Shown piece by piece: positions 12,790-25,388 of a stretch of DNA of 64,000 nucleotides. This DNA comes from Acanthococcus lagerstroemiae (taxonomy: Eukaryota > Arthropoda > Insecta > Hemiptera > Eriococcidae): positions 58,769,211-58,833,210 of the forward strand of contig CM063113.1 of the NCBI GenBank assembly GCA_031841125.1, read 5' to 3'. The position numbers were made by a program, and so were the translations under genes. The number at the start of each line of letters is the position of its first letter. Position 1 is the first letter of the stretch. Below the pieces are notes generated by a model. That model made no database searches. It had not been told where the DNA came from and was given only the letters and a program-made list of their open reading frames with translations.

Positions 12790-13840
12790 GGAATTGGGGA
12801 AAAGCAGGTGGTGACGGCGGGGGAGCCCTGCCTCGGGGTCTGCAGCAACTGCAGCAACTTTCCTAAGGTGGTACAGAGTTCTCCTGTTCGATGGTGTGGG
12901 CCGAGCTTGGTAAATCGCCGGCCCTCTGCCTCGACCACTCCATCTGCATCTTCTTCTTCATGATGGCCGAGACAAAGGCCAACACCCGGTTCCAACTGCT
13001 TCCGTTCATCATCTCCGGAACCAGGGTATCCGGCGCGAGACGGCTGATCACACCGTCATCTCCGTCGCTTCTTCTTCCGCCGCCGGGATCGATCGCCGTT
13101 GTGGCCGTCCCGCGCCTCTCCTGCTTCCAGGCCTCACACTCAAACAGGGTGTGCCAAGGTGTGGCCTCCGCTCCTCGATCACAGTGCGCGCACACGGGGC
13201 TCGGCGCTATCGACATCCGATGTAGGTACGTGCCGAAGCACCCGTGGCCGCTCAGGACTTGGGTCAGGTGGAAGTTCAGCTCTCCGTGAGTTCTTCCTGC
13301 CCATCCATTGAGGTCGCGTATCAGCGCTTGGGTCCACTTGCCCTGGGACGAACAGGCGAGCGCGTCCTTCCACTTCCGAAGCGTGTCCTGCTGGGTGACT
13401 CGTTTGACCCGAAGTGCTTCCCGTTTCGTCTTCGCTTTCTTCGTCGCACCATATATCTCCGCTAGTTCACCGACCTTGAGTTCGATCGGCGGTATACGCG
13501 TTAAACGCCTACTGCATCCGAAGAAACAGTGCGGTACGCACTGACACACCTCTTCGCGGCTTTTCGTTGGATCTTTCCGTCTCTGCTCTTCTGTATGGTA
13601 TCTCGATGACGTCGACAAATACTAGCGCCCCGTATAGGAGGACCGACATGAAGACGTTCACGTACATCTTCCTTCGCTTCTCCCTCGGTCCCCCTAGGTT
13701 CCGACATCAGACGGGACAGCTGAACAGCTACTTGATCCGCCTTCTCAGCTGCGCGTCGAAAATGCTCTCGGAACTGCAACTTCCCGAAGATAATGAGATA
13801 GGCGCTTTAGCGACCAACACCCCCTCCACCCAATACTGAA
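12790..13840 (-). pseudogene. R1-clade non-LTR retrotransposon, 3' end of ORF2
   Basis: GC-rich block on the minus strand that stands out from its AT-rich surroundings. The 251-codon frame 13618-12863 carries the C-terminal region of an R1/TRAS-type reverse transcriptase ORF: QGKWTQALIRDLNGWAGR, HGELNFHLTQVLSGHGCFG, then a CCHC-type knuckle CAHCDRGAEATPWHTLFEC. Upstream, pieces of the RT C-terminus (SVLLYGA, SAYRTVSSDA) are read in other frames, so the copy is frameshifted and 5'-truncated. The 3' tail continues to about 12790. It cannot encode a full enzyme. Confidence 0.8.
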
Positions 13841-14880
13841 ACCTTCCTGCACTGGTGAAATCAGAGTCTGAAAGTTATGCTCTCATCAGCTTCATAATAT
13901 TCATGGATGAAGTAGGAAAGCCAGGTCACATTTTCATAAAAAATGAACAGGTTATAAACAGGACCGTTGCTAAGGGTGGGCCTAGAGGCTGAGTTCCGTA
14001 GACGTGTTCTGAGCTTCGAAGATTTTCTTTTTAGATACTGTTTCACTTTGATAACAGTTTTTTTTTCTTTGTTCATTGTTTGATAGTATAAATGATTTTT
14101 GTTGAAGGTAAAGTCGTACTTTCAATGTGGAAATATGTTTTCAAATCAAATTTTTCTGGATTCCTCAATGTTCGATGTTGACGAACATGCTTGCATAATT
14201 AGCATAATATGCTTTTTCAGTGAAAGACGTTCTTCTTTCTGTTAAGAGCAGTTTGCAAATTTGAATCTAATAAACAGAAAAAATGGTTCTTATCCCTTAA
14301 ATTGTGAATGCCAAATTTAATTTAGTTAGCAAGAAAACAGTCCTGTCCATTTCTTAAGGTTCCCCCAAGCTGCTAACTATTTTTCAATGTGTTAGAGGGT
14401 GGAGGTGGTGAAATTTATTCTAGAAGATACAATTTATGAATAATTTTTCTCCTGATGTCCATATCGGTTGTATTCAGATTGTCTCCTCAGAAGCGGAAGG
14501 TGTTATGACATACATATGTTGGAAATGCAAGTCTATCGAATATGTTTTTGGCTCAGCTGTTAATAGAATCCGATCCTCAATCCGAATCCCCTGTAATTTC
14601 AAATACGTGACAAGTTGTACTCATATGTGGATATCCATATGCGATAGGCCTGCTACCACGAATTATTTCACCTTATCCGACCTCAGGTGTACTTTGTAAT
14701 TGCTTTAACTGTCTAGAACATCCTGAACGATTGCGTATAAATTTTTATATCAACCCACAGGTTTATGGCACAGTAAGAAACGAGCAGATTGTTTTTATTT
14801 AAAATCGCACTTGTTCATCAGCAAATTATGAATTCGAATTGTTCTCGTACGCTAGAGATTACTACAAACACTGACTATTG
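13841..14880. other. Intergenic DNA upstream of gene B
   Basis: AT-rich; small frames on both strands (for example 14436-14699) have no supporting motif or splice logic. Confidence 0.4.
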
Positions 14881-14888
14881 TATAAATA
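14881..14888 (+). promoter_or_regulatory. TATA box of gene B
   Basis: TATAAATA 102 bp before the ATG, matching the spacing in genes C and D (101 bp). Confidence 0.6.
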
Positions 14889-14982
14889 ACAAGACTTCTG
14901 AATTTAGTTCTCAAAAACGATTGCGATTTAGTTTGGTTTATAAGAATATCATATTTTTGAAGCGTGACTGAAAATTTTTGAG

Positions 14983-15030
14983 ATGAAAGTTCTCGTAATC
15001 ATTGGATTTGTTATCCTTCTACACGCCCAG
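14983..15030 (+). CDS. Gene B exon 1: signal peptide exon
   Basis: Sixteen codons MKVLVIIGFVILLHAQ then donor GTAATT, phase 0. A Lys followed by a strong hydrophobic core and a small-residue end (HAQ) is a convincing signal peptide. Confidence 0.75.
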
Positions 15031-15565
15031 GTAATTAATTCATGAGAATTATTTCATTTACTTAGTACCTACTATACAAAAAAATTTTGATTTTTCATTT
15101 ACGGCTGGAGAAATTCTGAACACTGCGAGGTTATGCTCGTCGAGTAAGTCACTGGAGTAGTGGATAGCTGGGTACCTAGAAAAAAAAAAATCATCATAAT
15201 GCCTCAGATGAAAATTTTACAAATGTATTTTTAAGACAAGATAAGGAAAAGTTTATGTATTAGAAGACTTCGAAATTGTTCAAGGTTCCAAATTCTCTGT
15301 AGTACGTACATATTTCCTGGACGTGAGTGCTTCGTAAATTTCAGATCAGGTTAAATGATAGATGATACATGATAACGAAGCACAACATGTTGCAATTTCT
15401 TAACCTTGACTTATAATTCCTGTTTTTTGCAATAAATATATTACAATTGGTTGATGAAAAATTTTATGAGACTAGTGCCTTCTATCATAAAAATAATCTG
15501 TTGGTACTAAACACAAAGATCAAGTTCAAAATTCTAGTCATCCACAACTGGATAAAGACTGGTAG

Positions 15566-15690
15566 ATTTTTGTTTGGTGGAGCGTATGGCGATGCACGCG
15601 TACCAAATTGGCTCCCTAGACACCGCACCCCTGGCCCCGGAAACTACCTTTTCGAGTATCGCATCAGTAATCAGAGGGCTATTGTTTGGT
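15566..15690 (-). repeat. Fragment of R1-like element 3' region
   Basis: The block with GGAGCGTATGGCGATGCACG...CCTGGCCCCGGAAACTACC is the reverse complement, with moderate divergence, of about 60390-60495 at the 3' end of the larger fragment there. A GTTTGGTGGAGCGTATGGCG-like motif occurs at both ends of the block. Confidence 0.55.
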
Positions 15691-16392
15691 AGAGTGTATG
15701 GCGAAAAGAGAGGTAGATTAAAATTACAGATTATAATCAGACAGACCAAGAGACAACTAGCCAGTTCAGTAATAGACGAACAATTAAATGAATACTGAGA
15801 CAGAGACAAAAAGTGACGTATGCAACGCTGAGTAAGAAACCTGACCAGCAGCGTTCTGATAAAGTTTAAGAGGTATATTGCATGTTATACTCCCAAAACA
15901 TTGTCCAAAATTCACGTTCACTCTCACACCCAGCCTCCTCCCCCCAATAATGTTGAAAATAATGTATGAAAAATGGGGAAAGGAGCAGTGATACGCTATA
16001 AAATCCATGAACGAAAGAATTTCTGTTCTATTTTAAGAACCACTGCCACTAAACTCCCAAAAAATGTATCAAAACACTGAGTCGAACACTATAATAGTAC
16101 AGCAACTGTCAGCATGCATACTGAATAATAAGCTTTGAAAGAGCCTTTAGATTTTCCAAATTGATTTTGATAATTTCCATGGTGAATTGTTCCTCATTTA
16201 CGTTGTAAGTGTTCATCATCAGATTGGTGTATGGCAGTCTCCTATCAAAGAAAAAGTTGAATTTTCGAATATCAACCAGTCGGTATTAATTTTACCAAAA
16301 TACGTATGTTCCAAGAAATAATCCAAAAAAAAAAAATCGAAATAGCCGTGCTAAATATTATTCAGTTTATTGCAACAATTTTTTTTTCTCAG

Positions 16393-17286
16393 TTGAACCC
16401 CGAAGTCAACGCTGGTAAACGCAGAGGCAAGACTAAAGGCGAAGTCAGTAGTTCTAGAAAATATGCCACAACGGAATCAGAAACGGAATCAGAGACGGGA
16501 TCAGGTACGGATTCATCGACGGATTCAGATAGGGACTCAAGGAAGAGCTCAAAAAGAGACTCGAAAACAGGCGCACAGAAGATCTCAAAGAAATACGTGA
16601 AGGATAGTGATTCTTCAGATCCGGAGTCGCAGACAGATTCATCGGCGGATTCAGAGGCGGATAGAAGAAAGGGCTCAAAAAGAGGCTTTATTAAGAAAGG
16701 TGCACAGAAGATCTCAAAGAAATACGTGAAGGATAGTGATTCTTCAGATCCGGAGTCGCAGACAGATTCATCGGCGGATTCAGAGGCGGATAGAAGAAAG
16801 GGCTCAAAAAGAGGCTTTAAGAAAGGTGCACAGAAGATCTCCAAGAAACGCCCCTACAATAGTGACTCTAGCGATGCATCAACCAGTAGCTCAGCTAGTA
16901 GTTCAAGTAGTAGCTCGGAGGAGTCATTGGAATCAGAGGAAATTCGAAAAAAAAATCACGTGCTATTGAAACAAGAATTCATTGAAGAATTGCCAGTTAT
17001 ATGGGCTCATCTGTTGCAACTGACTCGTATACCAAAAGATTACTACCCTTACATAGCAGAATCATTCTACAGATATTCAGCCGCATTTCCTGGGAGTAAT
17101 AGATTGACCACACATATGAAAAACATTCTCTTTCTTATGAAAGTGTGGGATTTCTTGAAAACCGCTAGAAAGGATACGAACATTCTCCATCCAATTTACA
17201 GAATCGTGAAACAATTTCCCCATCTGAGTGATGATTTCCACAAAGCGAAGCTATTAACGATGCATGGCCGTCTCCCTACCACTCAT
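16393..17286 (+). CDS. Gene B exon 2: acidic-basic repeat region plus first helical module
   Basis: Phase-0 exon of 298 codons, from TTTTTTTCTCAG to donor GTAAGT. After the signal peptide it opens LNPEVNAGKRRGKTKGEV, then a long low-complexity region: SET/D-rich repeats, then two nearly identical 43/42-residue units (GAQKISKKYVKDSDSSDPES..., DNA 16570-16698 and 16699-16824) and a partial third, then a Ser tract. The units alternate acidic Ser/Asp runs (possible CK2 sites) with Lys/Arg clusters. The C-terminal part is the family module: LTTHMKNILFLMKVWDFLK followed by YRIVKQFPHLSDDFHKAKLL. None of the paralogues has the repeat insert. Whole protein about 547 residues. Function unknown. Confidence 0.8.
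16570..16855 (+). repeat. In-frame tandem coding repeat, 129/126 bp
   Basis: Two adjacent units differ mainly by one missing codon (FIKK versus FKK) and synonymous changes; a third is cut off after about 30 bp. High DNA identity indicates recent expansion by unequal exchange. Confidence 0.85.
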
Positions 17287-17762
17287 GTAAGTACACGAGC
17301 CTTTTGTAGTCTACATTACTACATTGATATTTACCAAGGAAATTCCCTCTCCGATCTGTTAAATCAAGAGTTATGGAGTTATATGAATAGTAAATATAAA
17401 CGGTCCTTCGGGCGGAATGACCGATAACATATACCTAAAAATCAATTTTTTCTTTATTTGAAATTGGAAGAACTTGATGACCTCTAAATTGAATTGCTAT
17501 CATAGGCACAAAGTTGAATGAACGTTCCTTGCAAGCATATTGTTAGTTGACTTTTTTAAATGAGGGGATTCTAGTGTTCAATTGCATCAGCTAAAAAGAT
17601 GTTAGCATATGGACCAGTAGAAGAGAAAAAGCAAGAATTATCCTCATTTAGTTTTTCTAATTTTCCAGTTCGCGAAATATGTGTCCCTTTAGTATGTTCT
17701 TAGTTTCTTGTTTACATGTAACCCTAAAAATCTGAAACATACTTCATGAGATAAAATATAAC

Positions 17763-17977
17763 GTGTTATCCAGGGGCGCAACCAGAACTTTTTTTTGGCG
17801 GGGTCTAAAATTTAGAAAAGAAAAAACTTGGGCAGGGGTGAAAGCTCGATTTGGTACCTACCTATTTTCATGGTAGCTGTAAATTTGTACGAACCTACGA
17901 CGTAACGTCACCGCAATTTCGAAGACTGGGGGCTATAGCCCCTTAGTCCCCTCCTTGGTTGCGCCCTTGATGTTATC
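17763..17977. mobile_element. hAT-type MITE (199 bp)
   Basis: Element 17771-17969 has inverted ends CAGGGGCGCAACCAG / CTTGGTTGCGCCCTTG. It is flanked by GTGTTATC and ATGTTATC, an 8-bp duplication with one mismatch, as for hAT elements. Noncoding, in intron 2 of gene B. Confidence 0.65.
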
Positions 17978-18042
17978 TATAATCATCTTAACCGTAGCTG
18001 TTTATTTGAATGTACTAATCTTTCATTCTTCTTCTGTTCAAG

Positions 18043-18744
18043 ACATTGCACATCGAAAATCTATTACCAACAGATGCTCATGGAGTAGCTACTACCATAA
18101 CACAACTTCCCAAAAATATACTTGAAGAAATCAAAACATTCGTTGAGGACATGATCGCACACATGAAAGGTAGTAATCTGGTTAAGCAGCATTTTATACA
18201 TGCCAGTGCCATGATCAGGATTTTTGAGAAATATAAGCGAAGCAAACAAATTGAGACGAAACCGTCCATACTGAAAGAAATTCAGAAGGAAACTCAAGTG
18301 ATTATGACAAACTTCAGGAATGAAGCTCTTGCAATTGAAAATTTGATGCACCTAATCGCAACCAGAGCGTTTGCCGTCGACGTGACTAAACCAGGTTTAA
18401 AGGGAATAGAGCCAGATGAAGCAGACGATAAGCGTAATAAAGCAGCCGTCGCCATTGAAAATCTTTCCAGAAAGGACGCCAAGAAAATAAGAGATTTCAT
18501 TAATCAACTCCTCCCGCGGATGCCGCCGGGGAATGTATTCACCTATCACTTTGGCAACACCCTTTTCATTCTCAAATTTATGGAGCATCTTTCCGGCGTG
18601 AGAAAAGAGATGAAGAACATCAGCAAGCAACAACTACAACATGAAAACGAACTAGTGTTGGACAATCTGGCAAATGAGAAACGCGCTTTTGAGGCCTCTG
18701 TCAATGGAATGCTGAAAGCGAAATCAAAGAATAAAAAGGACTGA
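18043..18744 (+). CDS. Gene B exon 3: modules two and three
   Basis: Acceptor CTTCTGTTCAAG; phase 0; 233 codons plus TGA. Module two: LPKNILEEIKTFVEDMIAHM then KQHFIHASAMIRIFEKYKR. Module three: LSRKDAKKIRDFINQLLPRM then TYHFGNTLFILKFMEHLSG. The C-terminus is basic (LKAKSKNKKD). Helical throughout by inspection, with no cysteines, so not a disulfide-rich toxin type. AATAAA at 18780 overlaps further ATAAA motifs. Confidence 0.8.
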   Translation, partial: TLHIENLLPTDAHGVATTITQLPKNILEEIKTFVEDMIAHMKGSNLVKQHFIHASAMIRIFEKYKRSKQIETKPSILKEIQKETQVIMTNFRNEALAIENLMHLIATRAFAVDVTKPGLKGIEPDEADDKRNKAAVAIENLSRKDAKKIRDFINQLLPRMPPGNVFTYHFGNTLFILKFMEHLSGVRKEMKNISKQQLQHENELVLDNLANEKRAFEASVNGMLKAKSKNKKD

Positions 18745-18779
18745 ATGTTAATCCGGATCTCCACCTGGATCCAAGTCTA

Positions 18780-18785
18780 AATAAA
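18780..18785 (+). terminator. Polyadenylation signal, gene B
   Basis: AATAAA 36 bp after the stop, followed by more AATAAA-like motifs to 18850. Confidence 0.5.
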
Positions 18786-18850
18786 TAATTTGCTAATAAG
18801 CAACCAAGTTGATACCTAACTATGCCAAAATAAAATGTAAGTTATATAAT

Positions 18851-20394
18851 AAATAGTTAGTATTACACGCTGGTATTCCTGATTCGGTGGAACAGTCACT
18901 TAGATGAGTAAAAATTGTATTCATTTTAGTGCTGACAAATATTCTTATCAGTAGTCTCAATAAATTTTAATATCGAGAATTCTTCAGGATTTTGTGCATT
19001 ATGCCCATGTAACTAATTGTCGAGTGCCTACAAGCTGACATATTTTGTAAGTGCTCGAGAGGAACGCGAATCTAAATTTGAAGATATAAAGGGGAGGACT
19101 AGCTAGGTATATCTGCCTATCTGTCACTATCCGATATGTCTGCTTTATTAGATTGTAAGTATTAGACATCTTTGGGGGTCCCTCGGCTATTTCTTTTTGC
19201 AGGGAAACTTATAGAGTAATCACGTTAAGTATAGTAAATATAGAAAGAAGTAAGGCACGTGTCCAAACATGATGCACTTGTTCATCAGCATGACTTCAAT
19301 TAGAGTTATTGAAGTTCACTTCAATTCGACCAACAGTTTTCTTGAAAACATACATCACGTAGATGCCGTAATGATATATATTATTATTTCAAACTGTGAG
19401 ATCAAGTTTTTACAAAAATCTATTTGGATGGTATTAGCCCAAAATCACAATAAAATTAAATCTTATTTTAATGCAAATTATCTCAGCTGAAAATAAATTA
19501 GAAAATACCCATATTGAATTAATGTTCAATTAACTGAGCTTCGAGGATGTAAAAGACACGGGTACTTGTTTTGGAAGTGTTCTGTGAATATTTGGAATAA
19601 CAATATTCTCTTAATTTTAATTATAATTTCATTTTTCGGATATTCATTAATTTGAATATCTTATTAAGCTATAATACGTAACACTACAGTACAAAATAAA
19701 ATTCATCAAAATTTACAAGAACCGTATCAGGTCCTAGAAGTATTTTTCATGCTGAATGTAATGACGTTTGTGGTTTTTTTGTAGGAGGTCGTATTATCTT
19801 GTAAAAAATATCCCTGAAAACGAAGAAATGATAATTTTTTGTTGCATAGAGCCCATGCACTGTTTAACAGATGTTGTCGGGGTTTAAACCTCACCTAGGT
19901 TGCGCTACCATAGGGAAAAGTTTTCTGGGTATTGTTATCAGTTTGGGGTGATCTATTCACGAAAATTCACCCCAAAGTGAGAAGAATACAATGAACATAC
20001 TAACAGTGTAGCCAACATATGCAGCTTACATTTAAGTCCCAATACAGATTACAGATACACAGTAGATAATCAGTGTTGCCACTTTGGGGTTCTCACTCAG
20101 AATAAGGGAAAATTAGGCAAATTCTATGAAGTCGACTTATCTGAATCTTGTAAAAAATTGGCTGTACCGCATTGTAGTTATAGCAAATTTTCTATCATCA
20201 ATTCCTGTTTTTGGAAAATTAATAATTAAATGAATTTGAGAAAATTCTAATAAGATGAATTTTGATTATTATTGTTAGGTAATTTCTCAAAATGTTGGAA
20301 TAAGTATATTTCAATGAGTAGGTTAGTTTCTATTTTCTGCCTGGAGGTAACCAACCCATTAAGAAAGTTACTGAGTTTATTGAGGTCACGGCCT
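18851..20394. other. Intergenic DNA between genes B and C
   Basis: AT-rich, no supported gene; short frames lack motifs. Confidence 0.4.
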
Positions 20395-20600
20395 GGAAAT
20401 ATTTGACAATGGTATGGCTGATAGTACCTATACCTACTCAGTCGCAGAGTGACTGTACCTAGCCAATGTGTATGAAAAAGAGCTGGCATTAACGGTATGG
20501 ACTGGCAGTACAATTGGCAAAGTAGTTATTGTGTGAGAAGGTGGTGGGATGAGCTATGTAGCAGTGGCAGCATAGCTAGCATGAATGGTACTGAACTGGC
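20395..20600 (+). repeat. Duplicated upstream block of gene C (copy also at 50520-50730)
   Basis: Phrases such as GGATGAGCTATGTAGCAGT / GGATGAACTGTGTAACAGT and AGCCAATGTGTATGA / GGCCAATGTGCATGA align in the same order and orientation before genes C and D. Confidence 0.6.
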
Positions 20601-20838
20601 AACATATGTCTATATGCGCATTAAACATCTAACACTGAAGTGACTGTAGGATAGACAGATTTCGGTATGGCTACCGAGAGATTTAAGCGAGTATTTTAAG
20701 CGACTTTCTCTGAAGTGGCACTCGCAGTGAATCTTCTGGCAGTATGTCGAGCATTGAAAAAGTATCTGTTATGTAAATTATAATACGTGTTCATTTCGAA
20801 ATTTCATGAACACACATTTACTTTATTATTTAACTATT

Positions 20839-20845
20839 TATAAAG
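20839..20845 (+). promoter_or_regulatory. TATA box of gene C
   Basis: TATAAAG in the context CTATTTATAAAGAACGAC, identical in gene D, 101 bp before the ATG. The 5' untranslated region is also highly similar to gene D and contains a short upstream ATG frame (20874). Confidence 0.65.
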
Positions 20846-20939
20846 AACGACTGGCTTTAAATTCAAGTAAAAATGGTTTTGATTTTTTCTGTCGAGTTTT
20901 TTAGTTTTTAATTAGAGTCTTGCGATCGAAAATGTCATC

Positions 20940-20987
20940 ATGAAGATAGTTGCGTTTGTTTCATTAATAACGCTTGTTTTCCTGAAG
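20940..20987 (+). CDS. Gene C exon 1: signal peptide exon
   Basis: Sixteen codons MKIVAFVSLITLVFLK and donor GTAATT, phase 0. Nearly identical to the first exons of genes D and E. Confidence 0.8.
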
Positions 20988-22236
20988 GTAATTTTCCCAG
21001 TTTACCTACTAATAAGTAGTAACCGTCTGCCCGTTTTTCAGGGCACCGAATCCATCGTTGACATCGGATTAACAGTAGGTCAAATATTGTGGCACTTGTC
21101 ATGGGTTCTGGGGTCGAGAATTCTATGACGTATAGTGTGGATATCGTTCCTTCGATGCTCGAGGTCTCTAAATTCAGTTGTGAAAATACACATAACGGCA
21201 TGCATTTATGCGCACGCAAAGAAAAATAGATGATCACGCGGAAAATATACCATGCACTCTATTATAAAAGATGGACGCGAAATTAAATTAATTGAAGGGA
21301 GAATAACTGAAATTCACGACGTGTAATTTAGGTGAACTGCAGAAGAAAAATACGATTATGAACGCGATAATTCAGAAAGGAACGCAAAATAAAAAAAAGA
21401 AAAAGTAATATCGAAAACTTAAATAAAGGAATATTTATCCAGTCAAAAGTGCTCTCTTGGCTTTTGAGGGACGATCGCGTTTCCGTTTTTGTCCCAACGG
21501 AATTTATTTTGCCGCTGGTGGCACTTCAAGGAGTTGCAGTCGTATCCGCATGCCTACCCGCTGAGGAATTTTGTCACACTATTGTCATCTAGGGGAAAAT
21601 CACACGGATTTCACACTATTGTCACCTCCCGCGAATATCCCAGAAGTTCTGGAGGAGAACAGTTGTCACGAGTTATCACTCGACATGCGGTTATCACGGG
21701 TTTTCTACTGCCCTTTCATCACTCGGTTGTCACTCTAGTGGTACTAATTTTTCTGGTGGATTTTTTCACTCTGTTGTCACTATTGGTATTCAATTTCCTA
21801 GTGAATTTTGTCACACTGTTGTGACCCAGGAGAAAATCACCCGTTTCTCAAGTACTTTCTCTCATACCCGTAATTGGAAAATTGAGGCAACTTGGATGTG
21901 AGAGGGGGTTCTACAATGAAGATTTCTACAAGTGCAATATGGGTGTCACTTCTCAAGTTTTAATGTTAGTTGAACTCAAACGAGGTTAGTTATTCAAATT
22001 AATGACCTAATCCATCCTCAAGAAGCCTTCTCACCATCTACTTGTGTTTCCACATTTTTTCGTTGATAATTGTTTTGATACATAGAAGATATTGTCACAC
22101 TTGAACATCATATTCTAGGCATTAATTTAAGTAAATAAAATGCTGTGTCATAATCTGCTATAGGATTAGTATAGCTCGAACAGTGGTTTCTGATTATTGC
22201 TTTTCCTCATTCAATGTTTACGTATCGGATTTGCAG
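20988..22236 (+). other. Gene C intron 1
   Basis: Contains a region (about 21560-21830) in which TTGTCAC and TTATCAC recur every 10-60 bp; the 111-codon frame at 21489 is a by-product of this, not a gene. Confidence 0.5.
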
Positions 22237-22581
22237 GTTAACATCAGTGATGCTCATGGGTCGATACAGGAATTGACCAGGGACGTATTCATAAAGAGCC
22301 AAACAAAGCTGAGACAATTATTTTATTGTTTCAAGAGTATTCCATCGAGAAAGCTTCATGAAATGCACACTGATTTCCCATTACATCGCTACTCTTACCA
22401 ACAAATTCAGGATAATGTATTTCTTGCTCATTTGCAAAATCTACTATTCATCCTGAGGTTGTTCGATAAACTAATGCGATATAATGGCGACGATGTGATG
22501 ACGATGAGGATTTTTAGTATTGTGAAGAAATTCCCACAGCTGCATATAAATTTACTGGAAATTGAGCTACAAGCTACAAAG
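22237..22581 (+). CDS. Gene C exon 2: first helical module
   Basis: 115-codon phase-0 exon from TTTGCAG to donor GTCAGT. Begins VNISDAHGSIQELTRDVF; core LAHLQNLLFILRLFDKLM; end IFSIVKKFPQLHINLLEIEL. It is roughly 80-90% identical to exon 2 of gene D by eye and more distant from gene E. The signal exon is about 1.25 kb upstream. Confidence 0.8.
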
Positions 22582-23399
22582 GTCAGTAGATTATCGCTAT
22601 TAAATTATCATCTTATCGAAAGGATAATTATGATTCGAAGTCAAGAGATCGCTTCGTTAATTATTATTTATTTCAAATGGTAGGGATAGCAGTGGTTAAA
22701 TGTAGGTATGCTTTCTGGTTTCATTCGGCTATTGGTGACGATCTGTTCGTTTTCTAAGGAGTAGGGATAAATTTAATACCCTCGGAATAACTTCTCTCAC
22801 TACTGCACCTTCCCATAACAGGGATGTTTTCCCGCTCCTCTACCTACTCTCCCTAACCACATACCCGATGCGCCAAATCCCGCCAGTTACCTGGGTAACC
22901 AAAGAAGAACCAAGAGTAACTGACGGGTTTTTGGGTAATCTGAGGGTAACCGAGGGTTGCAAATAGGTAACTTTTTCTGCGAAAAACAAGAGGGTAACTG
23001 ATTGCCCATCAGGTATTTACTGTGGCGTCTTTATTGGATGTTAGTATTTTTAGATTTGATGGTATAAGAACTTGAATAATGGAGCTTGAAAGTTTTGATT
23101 AGGGTGGCCCGTATCTTTGACCCTCTGAATCTTATACGCCCTCCTCACACGTCGTTTTCAATGAAATAAATTTCGTGGAAAGTTTTAGGTCAATTGGATA
23201 AGGGACAGCCGTGTCTCAAGCCTCCTTCCCTTCTTAATATGGAGAAGAAGAAAAAAAGAAAAAAAAAACTGTTTGACATTTTTAACTACTTTTTTTTCTC
23301 TCTCTGTCTCTCCGTCTCTCTCTCTCTCAATCTATAATTCTGTTAAAAATTTATCCTGTCAGACTTCAGACGTTCATTCGATACAGATAAAAAAGTGCA

Positions 23400-23900
23400 A
23401 CACCTTATGTGAGTTAATAACCCTTGGTCATTTTCCCGAGATAGTATTCGATTTACAGATTTTCGAAGTCGCTGAACGGGAGTGGAAAATTTGCCATTTT
23501 TCCGGGACAGTATTCGATTTGCTGGGTTCAAAGCCTTCACATGCGAATCTCTAAATTTCAGTAAAAGTACCAAAACTTGCAAACGAATACTGTTTTTCGA
23601 AAATATCAATCCGTAGCACGCTAGGGAGTCGAACATAACATGTACCCTAGAACTGAATTCAGTTCGTAACCTCGAAAATCTATAAATCGTGTATTATTTC
23701 GGGGAAATGGCTAATATTTTATTCCCCCTCCCCCTCCAGTTGTACACGAGGCTGTCGAATGTAAAAATCATCCCCAGAATTATTGAATTTAGCCATCTTG
23801 AAATCCTATAAACCGAATAACGCCTTGGAGAAAAATAACTAATATTTTACTTCGACACCATCCTGTGGTATCTCAATGGATCCCCAGAAATTTAACTCAA
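23400..23900 (+). repeat. Degenerate ~115-130-bp tandem repeats in intron 2 of gene C
   Basis: Units repeat a pattern of GACTAATATTTTAC-like, ...GTCGAATGTAAAAATCATCC-like, CCAGAATT..GAATT and CCTATAAATCG-like phrases. The same array occurs in the matching intron of gene D (53930-54540), so it predates that duplication. Confidence 0.55.
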
Positions 23901-25388
23901 ATAGGGATTAATAAAAATCGTTAGAAAATACCTAAACATTCTGTGTATTTCTTCATAAAAAGAAGAGGGGACTCAAGGTGCATCTTCCCCTTATCCAATT
24001 GAGCTTAAATTTTTCAGGACTGTTATTTTATTTTATTAGAACTGACGTGAGTCTGTTCTGTATGAATATGGGGGAAGAAATCCACCAAGAGTACATGAGG
24101 GCCACCCCAGTTTTCATTGATATAAGGAAAACGGAGTCGAGAAGTGCATTGTTGAGTTTGAATTCGGTTTTGATGAAAACTAGGGCACCTTCTCGCAAGG
24201 TTAGGAATATTGTAAATATGAGCGAAAACAGCCGACCCGAAGGATTCAAGGAGGGGGGGGGATGTAACAAGTATCAGAAAATTTTGTCGCTCGTTAAATT
24301 TCCAGCCTTTTTTGAGGAGGGACGGGAGGGGGTTGAGCCTCAAGCACCTCCTATTTGCGTCTATGATTAGGAATACCAGAAATTAAAATGTAGAGTCATT
24401 TTTTGGGTTTTCTCGGTTTCAGAATTCGTATGATATTATTCTATCCCTAATATACATATAAATTAGGAATCCTTGGTGGTAAGGAAGCTGAAAATTGATG
24501 AGATGAATAATAAAATATTGATAATATAATTGTACCAAGTTTTCCCAAGTCACTTATATACATATATATTCTTACGTATATTGGTTTGACTGTACGTTGA
24601 AAATTATATCAACTATTTCCTATGTAAAGAGGGCAGAAGCAGGAACGTACCGAAGAGTTCTTCCTGGGGAGGAGGGGGGGGTAAAAATTGTGGAAGTCCC
24701 AACCGACTCAACTCAGAATTCCAAAGTATCAAGGCAAAAAAAAAACTTTTGACCTGTTGGATTTTTCCAACTGACTCAACTCGAAATTCCCAAGTATCAA
24801 TGCAAAAAAAGCAAAACATTCATTTGACTTGTTGGATTTTCCTAACTTCTCAACTCAATTCCCAAGTATCAAAGCCAAAAAAAAAAAGGAAACCTTTTTA
24901 ACTTGTTGAATTTTTCCAACTGCTGAGCGAAATATTCCTACAGGAGAGGGGGTGGGGTAAGTTGATTCCCCCTAACGGTACGTCCCAGGGCAGAAGTTGA
25001 TATTTGCACTAACAAATGTGCCGAATATGTAGTTACCGAAAGATCTTATTCTGGTCATTTTGCAAATAAATTAATGAACCGTAACCATCACGAAATGGGA
25101 ATCAGGATTTTTATAGCATGTTAATTTCCACAACGGCCACATTTTACCCTGCGGTCTCACTTGACACATCTTCATCCTCAATTAACAATATTGATATAAT
25201 TGTTATTTTCCCGGAGATACGTCCTTTCCCCAGTAATATAGAGGTATACAGGATAACAGAATCAAAATATCCAAAATTTTATATTTATGCACACGTACCT
25301 ACTGTATTTTGCTTGTTGATCTATTTTCATTAATTATGCAATAACCTATGAACTCGAATCGAATTTCACAAAATGATTAAATTTCCAG

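Noticed and set aside
16389..16844. 151-codon minus frame opposite gene B repeats
   Set aside because: Shadow of the in-frame Ser/Asp/Lys repeat on the + strand; its own repeats merely mirror them.
21489..21824. 111-codon plus frame in intron 1 of gene C
   Set aside because: Generated by recurrent TTGTCAC phrases; no domain and no conservation in gene D intron 1.
22860..23010. Cluster of GGTAAC motifs in intron 2 of gene C as a regulatory array
   Set aside because: Irregular spacing, limited to this copy, absent from gene D; best seen as a degenerate simple repeat.
23286..23330. CT-rich tract near 23300 as a functional polypyrimidine splice signal
   Set aside because: No exon with family features follows; it is a simple repeat in intron 2 of gene C.
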